This document shows, one piece after another, positions 46,201-54,737 of a stretch of 64,000 nucleotides of DNA. Below the pieces are notes generated by a model. That model was not told the origin of the DNA. It did not search any database and saw only the letters and a list, made by a program, of their open reading frames with translations. Origin of the DNA: Virgibacillus salexigens (GTDB lineage: Bacteria; Bacillota; Bacilli; Bacillales; Amphibacillaceae); contig NZ_BNEO01000005.1 of NCBI RefSeq assembly GCF_014905415.1, positions 186,001 through 250,000 on the forward strand. The letters run 5' to 3'. Both the position numbers and the translations under genes were made by a program. The number at the start of each line of letters is the position of its first letter. Positions within the stretch are counted from its first letter, which is position 1.

Positions 46201-46952
46201 TGGATAAACAATGTGATCTTTTACTAGATTATTTTAATGGGCATTTAACAAACCAACAGAAGGCTGCATTTGAATCGCATTTAAAAGATTGCCCATCTTG
46301 TCAGGAAGAACTAAAGGAATTAGAAGAGCTGACAATGGATCTCCCATATGCAAGTGAACCTATTGCTGTTCCAGATGGTATGAAGCAACGTATTTTATCA
46401 AATGTTAAAGACGATTCACAGATAGAGAATAAGGCCACATTTGATCAAACAGACAGTGAACCTGGTCCGAAACCACCAATAAAACCGAAGCGTACATGGT
46501 TTAAACCGTTTATGGTAGCAGCATTAACGTTATCGTTAGTGGGTAATGGGGCGGCCTTGTACTATATTAATGAACAAAAAGATGACGCTGATACTGGAGA
46601 ATCCTTTTCTGTAGATAGCATGAAGGAAGCCTACACACTTCAAGCTTCTGAAGATATTGAGGCAGCAGCAACAGCGATGATGATCGAACAGAACCGTGAG
46701 ACGAACCTCATTATTCAAGCAAACAATCTTCCAGAATTAAAAGGAGATGAAAAATACCAAGTTTGGGTGTTAGAAGAAGGTAAACCGTTTCGGGCTGGTA
46801 CGTTTGTAACCAATCAAGACGGCAAAGGTGGTGTATCCTATACATTGCATGACATGAAGGAGCGGAATTATGATACGATTGCAATTACAAAGGAGCCAAA
46901 TGCCAATAGCCAACAACCACAAGGAGATATTTTATTGAGTTCTCCATTATAA
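46197..46952 (+). CDS. Membrane anti-sigma factor, zinc-finger plus RskA-type domain
   Basis: 251 residues. The N-terminus has the zf-HC2 motif His28-x3-Cys32-x2-Cys35 (FESHLKDCPSC). A single membrane segment follows at about 104-124, then an outside domain with EKYQVWVLEEGKPFRAGTF, which resembles the RskA (anti-sigma-K) domain. It holds the sigma factor inactive at the membrane until a signal outside triggers release. The start overlaps the sigma gene stop by four bases, so the pair is made in balance. A strong terminator separates it from the anchored protein gene. Confidence 0.9.
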   Translation: MMDKQCDLLLDYFNGHLTNQQKAAFESHLKDCPSCQEELKELEELTMDLPYASEPIAVPDGMKQRILSNVKDDSQIENKATFDQTDSEPGPKPPIKPKRTWFKPFMVAALTLSLVGNGAALYYINEQKDDADTGESFSVDSMKEAYTLQASEDIEAAATAMMIEQNRETNLIIQANNLPELKGDEKYQVWVLEEGKPFRAGTFVTNQDGKGGVSYTLHDMKERNYDTIAITKEPNANSQQPQGDILLSSPL

Positions 46953-46958
46953 TTTAGA

Positions 46959-46990
46959 GGCGGAACACATGAAGTGTTCCGCCTTTTTTA
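46959..46990 (+). terminator. Terminator of the sigma/anti-sigma operon
   Basis: GGCGGAACAC, five-base loop, GTGTTCCGCC, seven T. Confidence 0.94.
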
Positions 46991-47081
46991 GCTATGGATA
47001 ATAAATTTTTTGATAAAAATGTGATCTAAATTTATTTCTATTTCGTTCGCTTTACAGATTAATAAAAAAGGAGAGAGTGAA

Positions 47082-48437
47082 ATGAATTGGAAAAAGACAT
47101 TGGTTATTGCACCTTTAAGTGCAACATTACTATTTTCAAGTAGTGTAGGTGTGGTAAGTGCAGAGGAAACGACAGATAAGCCAACCGTAGAAACAGCAGC
47201 AGTAGATTTACGTGCTGACTTAGGACATTTATTAAGTGAACACGCATTTCTAGCGATTGAAGCAATGCGGAATGGTGCAGCGCAATCAGAGGACTTTGAC
47301 GCGTCTGTTTCCGCTTTAGAATCGAACACAGAAGATCTAACGGCTGCAATTGCATCGGTTTACGGAGATGATGCAGGTGAATCATTTCAAACGATGTGGA
47401 GTGACCATATTGGCTACTTTGTTGACTATGTAAAAGCCACTGGCGAACAAGATGAAGAGGCAAAACAGGCAGCTTTGGATGAGCTTTCCCAATATAAAGA
47501 AGATTTTTCGAAGTTCTTGGAAGAAGCAACCGGAGAGAGATTAGAAGCTGGTTCATTAGCGGAAGGTCTTCAAATGCATGTTAACCAACTAATTGGAGCA
47601 TTTGATAGTTATGTACAAAAAAATTATCAAACTGCTTATGAACATGAAAGGGAAGCTATTGGGCATATGCATATGGTAGCAAAAGGTCTATCATCTGCAA
47701 TTACAGATCAATTTCCAGAAGACTTTAATAATACGAAAGCAGTAACACCTGCAGGAGATTTACGAGCTGATTTAGGACATCTATTATCTGAACATACTGG
47801 TCTAGCAGTAGTAGCAATGCAGAATGGAGCAGATGGGGCTCCGGATTTTGAAGCAGCGGCAAATGTATTAAATGCAAATACACAAGATCTATCGAAGGCT
47901 ATTACATCTGTATATGGCGAAGAAGCAGGAAAAGCATTTGAGGAGATGTGGTCTGAACATATTGGCTACTTCGTTGATTACGTAAATGCAACAGCTGAAG
48001 AAGATGAAGAGGCAAAACAAGAAGCACTAGATAACTTGGCTATGTATAAAGAAGAATTTTCTAGCTTTATGGCCGAGGCTACAGAGGGTAATGTTCCAGC
48101 CGACGCTTTAGCCGAAGGTCTACAAATGCATGCAGATCAACTGATTGCAGCATTTGATGCATATGCAGAAGGTAACTATAATGAAGCGTTCACGAAAGCA
48201 CGCGAAGCATATGGTCATATGTATGGAGCAGCCGCACAATTATCATCCGGTATTGTTATGCAACACCCTGATAAATTTGCTCAAGAAATGCCATCTGAAA
48301 TGCCAAATACCGGTCTCGGAGCACCAGAAGATCAATCTTCAACTATGGCATGGGCATGGATCGTTGGAGCAAGTGTGCTTGGTGCAGCTATACTATTTGT
48401 TATTAGAAAAATGAAATTAAATAATGAACGGAAATAG
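47082..48437 (+). CDS. Wall-anchored protein with two 184-residue repeats and an MPNTG sorting signal
   Basis: 451 residues. Signal peptide 1-27 (cleavage after VSA), repeat 1 (about 42-215), repeat 2 (about 226-399), sorting signal MPNTG (407-411), membrane segment 422-441 and a basic tail. The repeats align without gaps at an offset of exactly 184; shared blocks are DLRADLGHLLSEH, HIGYFVDYV, DEEAKQ and AEGLQMH. His49, 54, 109, 166 and 195 recur as 233, 238, 293, 350 and 379. The pattern suggests helix-bundle domains, perhaps binding a metal or haem through the histidines. The sortase encoded 27 bases later is the likely anchor enzyme. The family is not one I recognise. Confidence 0.85.
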   Translation: MNWKKTLVIAPLSATLLFSSSVGVVSAEETTDKPTVETAAVDLRADLGHLLSEHAFLAIEAMRNGAAQSEDFDASVSALESNTEDLTAAIASVYGDDAGESFQTMWSDHIGYFVDYVKATGEQDEEAKQAALDELSQYKEDFSKFLEEATGERLEAGSLAEGLQMHVNQLIGAFDSYVQKNYQTAYEHEREAIGHMHMVAKGLSSAITDQFPEDFNNTKAVTPAGDLRADLGHLLSEHTGLAVVAMQNGADGAPDFEAAANVLNANTQDLSKAITSVYGEEAGKAFEEMWSEHIGYFVDYVNATAEEDEEAKQEALDNLAMYKEEFSSFMAEATEGNVPADALAEGLQMHADQLIAAFDAYAEGNYNEAFTKAREAYGHMYGAAAQLSSGIVMQHPDKFAQEMPSEMPNTGLGAPEDQSSTMAWAWIVGASVLGAAILFVIRKMKLNNERK

Positions 48438-48464
48438 TAGATTTCAAGAAACAGGAGGGATTGG

Positions 48465-49115
48465 ATGATCAAATATATAGCTTTCGTTGGAATAGCTATT
48501 TGTTTAGTAGCGTGTTCTCCATCTCAGAATGAAACAGCTGACACTTCGGTTTCCTCCAATCCTTCCAATAGTAATTCAGGTATGAAACAGGAACAGTTGG
48601 AATACAATTCGGAAACTGCGAATGTAGAAAATAAGACCTCGGATTCAATAATTAAAGATAAAGAATACCATCTTACGCCAAAAAAAATTACCATTGACGC
48701 TATTGATGTCAAATCTGAAATCGAAAGTGTTGGTTTACTGGATAATGGTGAAATGGCTGTTCCAGAGGATTTCACGAAAACAGGATGGTTTGACCTTGGT
48801 ACGAAACCAGGAAATCGTGGAAGTGCGGTAATCGCTGGTCATGTTGATGATAAAACGGGTCCGGGGGTATTTTTTGATTTAAAAGATTTGAAAATTGGTG
48901 ATGAAGTGAATATAACTGGAGAAGATGGACGAACGTTAACTTTCGAAGTAGTAGATAGACAGGTATTTCCTAAAGATGATGCACCAATTGAAGATATCTT
49001 TGGTTATACATCAAGACGAATGTTGAATCTAATTACTTGTATTGGAACATTTGACCATTCCATTGGCGGGAGAACAGAAAGACTTGTGGTATTTACAGAG
49101 TTAAAAGAAGAATAA
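48465..49115 (+). CDS. Class F-like sortase with lipoprotein anchor
   Basis: 216 residues. The N-terminus ends in the lipobox LVAC (Cys17), followed by a long Ser/Asn-rich linker (18-70) and the sortase barrel: His126 in AVIAGHVDD, Cys192 in LITCIGTF and Arg206 in RTERLVVF. Most sortases are held by a membrane helix; here a lipid anchor is predicted. It cuts a sorting motif and links the protein to the wall. Its closeness to the MPNTG protein makes that the probable substrate. The start has ACAGGAGGG before it. Confidence 0.88.
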   Translation: MIKYIAFVGIAICLVACSPSQNETADTSVSSNPSNSNSGMKQEQLEYNSETANVENKTSDSIIKDKEYHLTPKKITIDAIDVKSEIESVGLLDNGEMAVPEDFTKTGWFDLGTKPGNRGSAVIAGHVDDKTGPGVFFDLKDLKIGDEVNITGEDGRTLTFEVVDRQVFPKDDAPIEDIFGYTSRRMLNLITCIGTFDHSIGGRTERLVVFTELKEE

Positions 49116-49147
49116 TTACTTAAGAAGCGTTAGAGTAAAAAAGAATC

Positions 49148-49209
49148 ATCCGAACAATTCCTTAGAAATATTCATTTATTTATATTTGGAGAATTGTTCG
49201 GATTTTTTA
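49148..49209 (+). terminator. Terminator after the sortase gene
   Basis: ATCCGAACAATTC and GAATTGTTCGGAT form a 13-bp stem with a long AT loop and six T behind. Confidence 0.88.
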
Positions 49210-49645
49210 ATTGTTAATTTTTACAATTGAATTGCTAGGGAAGGAATGGATATCTTTCCTCTTAATCTTAGCAGCATGTGAAATAGGGATGAATCGAGCG
49301 GGAATAGCACAGTTCCGAAGGTCCACACAGATAAGCGACTTTTCTTTTAATCGAGTTAGCTAAAGCCGTGCCCGCGGGAGTTCCCTTATTGCATTGTACG
49401 GTTAATGAATAAATGTGTATTCGAAGTTAGATATCAGCACTTCTTGTGGCCAACACAAATAATTGGAAGTTAAATAATTTTTACATCCAGAGCATATTTT
49501 TTTTCTATAAAATAAATCATTAATTTGATATGATAATGCTAGTGACTTAATCAACATTTGGTTAGGTTTTTATTTTGTTTAATCCTATGTATAAGCAGGA
49601 AGAAGATAGAAACAAATCTTAACCATCAATAAGGGAGATTAGAAA
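49210..49645. other. Intergenic stretch with GC-rich repeat-like segment
   Basis: No gene seen. The part from about 49281 to 49390 is richer in GC (GAGCGGGAATAGCAC, then GTGCCCGCGGGAGTTCCC) with GGGAA/TTCCC ends that can pair. It resembles the other intergenic GC-rich elements here. The last 200 bases before the next gene are AT-rich and likely contain its promoter. Confidence 0.45.
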
Positions 49646-50455
49646 ATGGAATGGAAAAATATTTATCGTGGTATATTTATGGGAGCAAGTGATGTCATTC
49701 CAGGAGTAAGTGGCGGAACGATTGCTGTACTATTAGGAATATATGATCAATTAATTGCTGCAATTAATGGGTTCTTGAGTAAAGAATGGAAAAAACAACT
49801 AGGGTTTTTAATACCACTGGGAATTGGTGTTGTAATTGCGATATTTACATTAAGCCATGTAATTGAATGGCTATTTGAACATCACCCTGGACCAACCATG
49901 TTTTTTTTCTTAGGATTAATTATTGGAGTCCTTCCGTATCTTTTACATAAGGCCGAAGCTAAGAGCAAATTTAAAGCAAACCATATTGTATTGTTAATTA
50001 TTGGTGCGATTCTGGTTGGTTCTATGGTTTTCTTACAGGCTGGCGAAGGGCCAGTGATTACGGAAATGAATATGTCAACCTATATTTTACTTTTCTTTTC
50101 CGGTTTTATAGCAAGTAGTGCTATGATTTTACCTGGAATAAGTGGGTCATTTATGTTGCTTGTCCTTGGCGTCTATCCTACTGTTATTGGAGCAGTAAGT
50201 AATATGCATGTCGATATTATTGCAGTTACTGGTATTGGGATTGTAATAGGAATTGTCGTTATGAGTAAAGTAATTAACTACTTTCTTACTCATTACAGAA
50301 CAGGGACTTTTGCTATTATCATTGGGATGGTAATCGGTTCAATCGTTGTCGTATTTCCAGGATGGCCAGCAACAGGTTCACTTGTTTTAATCAGTGTTGC
50401 GACGTTTGCAGCTGGATTATTTGTCGCATATATTCTAGGTAGAGTAGAATATTAA
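49646..50455 (+). CDS. popT: DUF368 membrane protein (PopT-type polyprenyl-phosphate transporter)
   Basis: 269 residues with about eight membrane segments. The family signatures GASDVIPGVSGGTIAVLLGIYDQL and SSAMILPGISGSFMLLVLGVYP are inverted-repeat halves of the fold. DUF368 proteins have been reported to recycle the lipid carrier undecaprenyl phosphate to the inner face of the membrane, needed for wall synthesis. The ribosome site is AAGGGAG. It stands alone, downstream of the sortase terminator. Confidence 0.87.
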   Translation: MEWKNIYRGIFMGASDVIPGVSGGTIAVLLGIYDQLIAAINGFLSKEWKKQLGFLIPLGIGVVIAIFTLSHVIEWLFEHHPGPTMFFFLGLIIGVLPYLLHKAEAKSKFKANHIVLLIIGAILVGSMVFLQAGEGPVITEMNMSTYILLFFSGFIASSAMILPGISGSFMLLVLGVYPTVIGAVSNMHVDIIAVTGIGIVIGIVVMSKVINYFLTHYRTGTFAIIIGMVIGSIVVVFPGWPATGSLVLISVATFAAGLFVAYILGRVEY

Positions 50456-50528
50456 GATAGAGCAAACCATAAGACAAACATATAAAAAATCGGTACAATA
50501 AACATTAGAAAAAGAGGGGGTAGTCAAA

Positions 50529-50849
50529 ATGGAAGCAATTAAAACAGAAGAAGCTTTTTATGAAATTATTCAAAACGATGAACCAGTTATCGTTAAATTC
50601 TTTGCGGATTGGTGTCCGGATTGTAAACGGATGGACATGTTTATTGGCGATATCTTGGAAGAATTTAATAACTATAAATGGTATGAAATAAATAGTGATG
50701 AAGTCAAAGGTATTGCTGAAAAATACGAAGTAATGGGAATCCCTAGCCTATTAATTTTCCAAAATGGGGAAAAGAAAGCACATCAACATAGTGCATATAC
50801 AAAAACACCAGAATCGGTTACAGAATTTCTTCATCAGCAATTAGGATAA
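50529..50849 (+). CDS. Thioredoxin-like protein
   Basis: 106 residues. Active site WCPDC in FFADWCPDCKRMD and cis-proline loop VMGIPSLLIF. The CPDC pair differs from the classical CGPC, so its redox role may be specialised. No signal peptide, so cytoplasmic. AGAGGGGG precedes the ATG. The terminator behind is shared with the convergent protease gene. Confidence 0.88.
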   Translation: MEAIKTEEAFYEIIQNDEPVIVKFFADWCPDCKRMDMFIGDILEEFNNYKWYEINSDEVKGIAEKYEVMGIPSLLIFQNGEKKAHQHSAYTKTPESVTEFLHQQLG

Positions 50850-50853
50850 TTAT

Positions 50854-50884
50854 AAACAGGCTGTCATTTATGACAGCCTGTTTA
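50854..50884. terminator. Bidirectional terminator
   Basis: AAACAGGCTGTCA and its complement TGACAGCCTGTTT with a four-base loop. Confidence 0.9.
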
Positions 50885-50941
50885 TTAATGGTGTGAGTTT
50901 TTTTAATCGAACACCCTAAGTAAATGGGTGTGCTTGCGCTC

Positions 50942-52234
50942 TTATCTGGCAGCTTTTTGATATACTGTATATTTCTTAGCCATTTCCACGGCTCCATTTG
51001 CTTCAATATATCCCCAAATATCATTGAGCATTGGCTCAGAAGAAGATTTAAGGATGCTTTTGATATCGTTCGGACTTAAATTGGGATTTGCCTCCAGCAT
51101 TTGAGCAATTACTCCTGCGCAAATCGGGGTTGCCATGGAAGTTCCTGATAACTGTAAATAGTTCTCATCGATGACTTGCTCAGGAAGTTCTTGTTCTAAG
51201 GCAGAACCAGGTGCCAATAAAGATATGATGTCTGTGCCAGGTGCGTATATATCAGGTTTCACAAAGGAATCTACAGTGGGACCTCTGCTTGAATACTCTG
51301 CAATTTGATCATCTGATCGTGCTTCAGTATTTTGGTCCATGGTTGATCCGACCGTAATAATAAATGGGTTGATGGCCGGTGTACTAATGGTTGTTTGTTC
51401 TGGGCCACTATTTCCTGCGGCAGCACATACAACAATTCCCTCATGCCATGCTTCCTCTACAGCAACTGATAAAGGATCGTCTCGGAATGATTCAAAGGCT
51501 TGAGCTCCAAGAGATAGTGAGATAACCCGAATGTTATACTCATCTTTATTACTTATGCACCACTCAATCCCTTCAATAATTGTAGATAATCTCCCACTTC
51601 CATTCTTATCAAGTACTTTTACACCAATGATGGATGCTTCTGGAGCGGGTCCAACATATAATCCATCGGACTGTTGACCGTTACCTGCTGCATCTCCAGC
51701 ACAATGCGTGCCATGTCCATTATCATCATATGGCTCTTCTTGATTATTTATAAAATCTTTAAATGCTATAATACGATTATTTGGCTTTGTTAAGTCACTA
51801 TGAGGGTGGATACCTGTATCAATAACAGCGATGGTGACGTCTTTTCCTGTTAACCCAGCGCTTTCCTGTAGTTCAACAGAACCAATTTGTTTACTGGCAA
51901 CGTCTAATAATGCAGTAACTGTACGATCGTAGAAAATACGGTCAACAGCTTCATGATCTTTAATTTGTTTAATCATTTGTGGAGTTAAATTACCTCGAGC
52001 AGTTCTTCTTCCAATATCTTTGTCTAGCTTACTGTTGTTATCTGCTTGGCAAGCTGTTAACAAGTCTTTCTTCTTTGTGTCATCTGAGTCTTTTGAATAA
52101 TAAACAATTACTGGCAGTCTTTCGTTACTTGTCTCATAAGGATCTTCTTTCCGTTTTAACCGAAGTTGTTCTACTAATCCTGGATCTAGTCTGCGGCCGG
52201 CCTCTTCAAACCAAACTCTTTTTCTGTTACTCAT
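50942..52234 (-). CDS. aprX: Subtilisin-like intracellular serine protease AprX
   Basis: About 430 residues. Catalytic triad Asp in IAVIDTGIHPHSDL, His in DDNGHGTHCAGD and Ser in LSGTSMATPICAG. The oxyanion Asn is in AAAGNSGPE. There is no secretion signal; the N-terminal part before the protease domain fits AprX. ATG 52234 with AAGGAGG before it is the likely start; the longer frame is not needed. Role in Bacillus: stationary-phase protein turnover. Confidence 0.92.
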   Translation of the reverse strand: MSNRKRVWFEEAGRRLDPGLVEQLRLKRKEDPYETSNERLPVIVYYSKDSDDTKKKDLLTACQADNNSKLDKDIGRRTARGNLTPQMIKQIKDHEAVDRIFYDRTVTALLDVASKQIGSVELQESAGLTGKDVTIAVIDTGIHPHSDLTKPNNRIIAFKDFINNQEEPYDDNGHGTHCAGDAAGNGQQSDGLYVGPAPEASIIGVKVLDKNGSGRLSTIIEGIEWCISNKDEYNIRVISLSLGAQAFESFRDDPLSVAVEEAWHEGIVVCAAAGNSGPEQTTISTPAINPFIITVGSTMDQNTEARSDDQIAEYSSRGPTVDSFVKPDIYAPGTDIISLLAPGSALEQELPEQVIDENYLQLSGTSMATPICAGVIAQMLEANPNLSPNDIKSILKSSSEPMLNDIWGYIEANGAVEMAKKYTVYQKAAR

Positions 52235-52639
52235 TTTCTTCCTCCTTGTGATTTTAAATTTAAAATCTACGAAATAGAATACCAGTAACGAGAACAACCC
52301 CCTATATTTGTATCCCTGTTAAGAGAGAGTGGGTCGTATAGAGAAAATAAGTAGTCGTTTGTTTGATTTGATAGGGGTGAGTCCTTATAAATAGAATAGC
52401 ACTGGATGATTATGGTAACAATATGTCAAAATTACCAATTTATACTATTCGTATATTACATTGTATTCAGTTGATAGGAAGTGGTATGTGTAATAATCAT
52501 GTCTTTGTGCAAGTGATGGCAACTGTGCAACATTGTTAAAAACATGGAATAGTTATATCTATGAAAACTATCCGATTCTCCATACCGTACGCATCTATTA
52601 TATAGAACCGTTTACCTAGATTTGCAGTTTTGAAGTCAG
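52235..52639. other. Intergenic, no gene seen
   Basis: About 400 AT-rich bases between two minus-strand genes. They likely hold the aprX promoter. I see no strong hairpin, RNA motif or repeat. Confidence 0.4.
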
Positions 52640-53269
52640 TTATTCACTTATGCTAAACATAAGCTTTTTTTCTTCTTCAAACTGTAAATTCGTGTTAGCC
52701 AGCTGGAAATGATTAGCTTGGATTCGATGTTGGTACAAGGCTTTAAATTCATTGACAGGTAAGGTAGTAGCAATATTCGTTATGTTTTGCTTATTAATTA
52801 ATTGTTTATCATCTGGAACATTCATTGAATTTCCCCATTGAATTAAAAAAGGGAAGTACTTTTTCGGTTGTGGGAAAAGCATTTGCCATGTTAAGTCCAT
52901 TCCATTTGGCTTTTTTCGATGACCATCAATGGGACCGATATATGGAGTCATCGCTGTGTCATAATGTTTGATAAAAGATGTCATGTTTTCTGTTCTTAAG
53001 GCGAATTGAATTGGTCCTTCTTCAGAATTATCTAGAGCTAAAATGAGTTGTTGAATTAATGGATTTTCCGATTGATTGGCTAATCGCTGGTTGAATATTC
53101 CTAACCATTCAATATAGCAGTTATTTGCGAAGTACGCTAAATGATTATAGGTACCCCACTTCTCATGTTTTCCACCTTCTATCGTTTTGATATGATTCTT
53201 AGATGCAAAAGCAAGAGCAGCTGTTTTCGGTTCCTTGGCAGCAACAATGATATGGTCCAATGCCAACAT
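52640..53269 (-). CDS. Glyoxalase-like (VOC fold) protein
   Basis: 209 residues. The opening LALDHIIVAAKEPKTAALAFASKN and GTYNHLAYFANNCYIEWLGIF fit the Glyoxalase_3 group of the vicinal oxygen chelate superfamily, including the metal-binding His and Glu positions. Activity unknown. Start ATG 53269 follows a GGAGGG-like site. Divergent from the GNAT gene. Confidence 0.82.
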   Translation of the reverse strand: MLALDHIIVAAKEPKTAALAFASKNHIKTIEGGKHEKWGTYNHLAYFANNCYIEWLGIFNQRLANQSENPLIQQLILALDNSEEGPIQFALRTENMTSFIKHYDTAMTPYIGPIDGHRKKPNGMDLTWQMLFPQPKKYFPFLIQWGNSMNVPDDKQLINKQNITNIATTLPVNEFKALYQHRIQANHFQLANTNLQFEEEKKLMFSISE

Positions 53270-53362
53270 ATTACTTATCCCTCCTGGTTAAAAAATAGCT
53301 TCCTATTCTCTTGTACCTTAAGTATAATGGAAAAAAATTATTCGTGAAGGGATGTAAAGGAA

Positions 53363-53923
53363 ATGCAACCAATTTTAAAGGATTTTCCACATGAGTTCGA
53401 AACAAAAAGATTGTTTATCCGCTTGCCGCTTCCTGGGGATGGCAGTGAAATTTATGATGCATTGCAAGCAAGTCGAGCTGAGTTAAAACCATGGTTACCC
53501 TTTGCGCAAAATGACCAAACAAAAGATGAAACAGAGGCAAATGTTCGTCAAGCACATCTGCATTTCTTAAGTAGAGAAGATTTGCGTTTTCATATTTATG
53601 ATCGAAACAGAAGAAAATTCATCGGTTGTACTGGGCTGCATCGAATTGATTGGGATGTTCCCAAATTTGAAATTGGTTATTGGATTGATACAAGGTATCA
53701 GGGGCAAGGTTTGATGAAAGAAGCAGTTCAAGGATTGATTGAATTTGCGTATTCTGAATTTCATGCACATCGCATTGAGATTCGTTGTGATGAAAAGAAT
53801 GTAAGAAGCAGGTCTATTCCAGAACGGCTGGACTTTGCTTTGGAAGGTATTTTGCGTAATAATTCGAAAGCGGTTGATGGGGAAGGGTTACGCAGCACAT
53901 GTATTTATGCAAAATTAGGATAA
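53363..53923 (+). CDS. GNAT acetyltransferase, RimJ/RimL-like
   Basis: 186 residues. Begins FETKRLFIRLPLPGDGSEIYDAL, a typical RimJ-type start, with the acetyl-CoA loop DTRYQGQGLMKEAVQGLIEFAY and HRIEIRCDEKNVRSRSIPERLDF. Members acetylate protein N-termini or small amines. The start follows AAGGGATGTAAAGG. Confidence 0.9.
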   Translation: MQPILKDFPHEFETKRLFIRLPLPGDGSEIYDALQASRAELKPWLPFAQNDQTKDETEANVRQAHLHFLSREDLRFHIYDRNRRKFIGCTGLHRIDWDVPKFEIGYWIDTRYQGQGLMKEAVQGLIEFAYSEFHAHRIEIRCDEKNVRSRSIPERLDFALEGILRNNSKAVDGEGLRSTCIYAKLG

Positions 53924-54041
53924 GAACAGACTTTTTACCATATATTTGTTATCTTTAAGAAGAAAGAAATGGTAATTAGTTGAATGGGTATACAAGCAAT
54001 GAAAGTTATCAATAATCTAGATTAAAAAAGCAGGTGGAATC

Positions 54042-54737
54042 ATGGGGCAACCAAACATTTTAATTGTAGAGGACGAGCAAAAGTTAAGCAGAGTTCTGCA
54101 ATTGGAACTGGAGTATGAAAATTACGAAACGACAATTGCTACAAGCGGAAAAGAAGCGTTAAAGCAAATGGAAAATAACCAATGGGATTTAGTGCTTTTA
54201 GATATTATGCTTCCCGAATTAAGTGGTTTAGAAGTGCTGCGAAGAGTAAGAAAAACGGATGAAACGACACCAATTATTCTGCTTACTGCCAGAGACCAAG
54301 TCCATGATAAAGTTAGTGGTTTGGATTTAGGGGCAAATGATTATATTACGAAACCCTTTCAAATAGAAGAATTATTAGCACGAATTCGTGTTCATTTACG
54401 TAATCCGATTAAGAAAAAAGAAGAGAATGGAGATTTACTTGCAGTTGGTGAATTACAAGTCAATCAAAATAGTAGAGAAGTAAAGCGTGCAGAAAAACAA
54501 GTTGAATTAACGCCTCGAGAATTTGACTTACTTGTATGTTTGTTACGAAATAAAAACATCGTTTTAAATAGAGAACAATTAATTGAACAAGTATGGGGAT
54601 TTGATTACTTTGGGGATACGAATGTCGTAGATGTCTATATTCGCTACTTGAGACAAAAAGTAGACAAAGGCTATGATCAACCCTATATCCAAACCATTCG
54701 AGGAGTTGGCTATACAATAAAGGATATTGAAGCATGA
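54042..54737 (+). CDS. Response regulator, OmpR family (YkoG-like)
   Basis: 231 residues. Receiver with Asp54 in LVLLDIMLPELSG, Thr/Lys in ITKPFQIEE, and the winged helix ending TIRGVGYTIKD. The neighbouring kinase and the two PepSY proteins downstream give the same order as Bacillus ykoG-ykoH-ykoI, hence the comparison. It is also close to ArlR-type regulators. The start overlaps nothing upstream; its stop overlaps the kinase start by four bases. Confidence 0.9.
   Translation: MGQPNILIVEDEQKLSRVLQLELEYENYETTIATSGKEALKQMENNQWDLVLLDIMLPELSGLEVLRRVRKTDETTPIILLTARDQVHDKVSGLDLGANDYITKPFQIEELLARIRVHLRNPIKKKEENGDLLAVGELQVNQNSREVKRAEKQVELTPREFDLLVCLLRNKNIVLNREQLIEQVWGFDYFGDTNVVDVYIRYLRQKVDKGYDQPYIQTIRGVGYTIKDIEA

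Noticed and set aside
47104-47556. 150-codon minus-strand frame opposite the repeat surface protein
   Set aside because: Leucine/histidine-rich mirror of the coding strand; no ribosome site.
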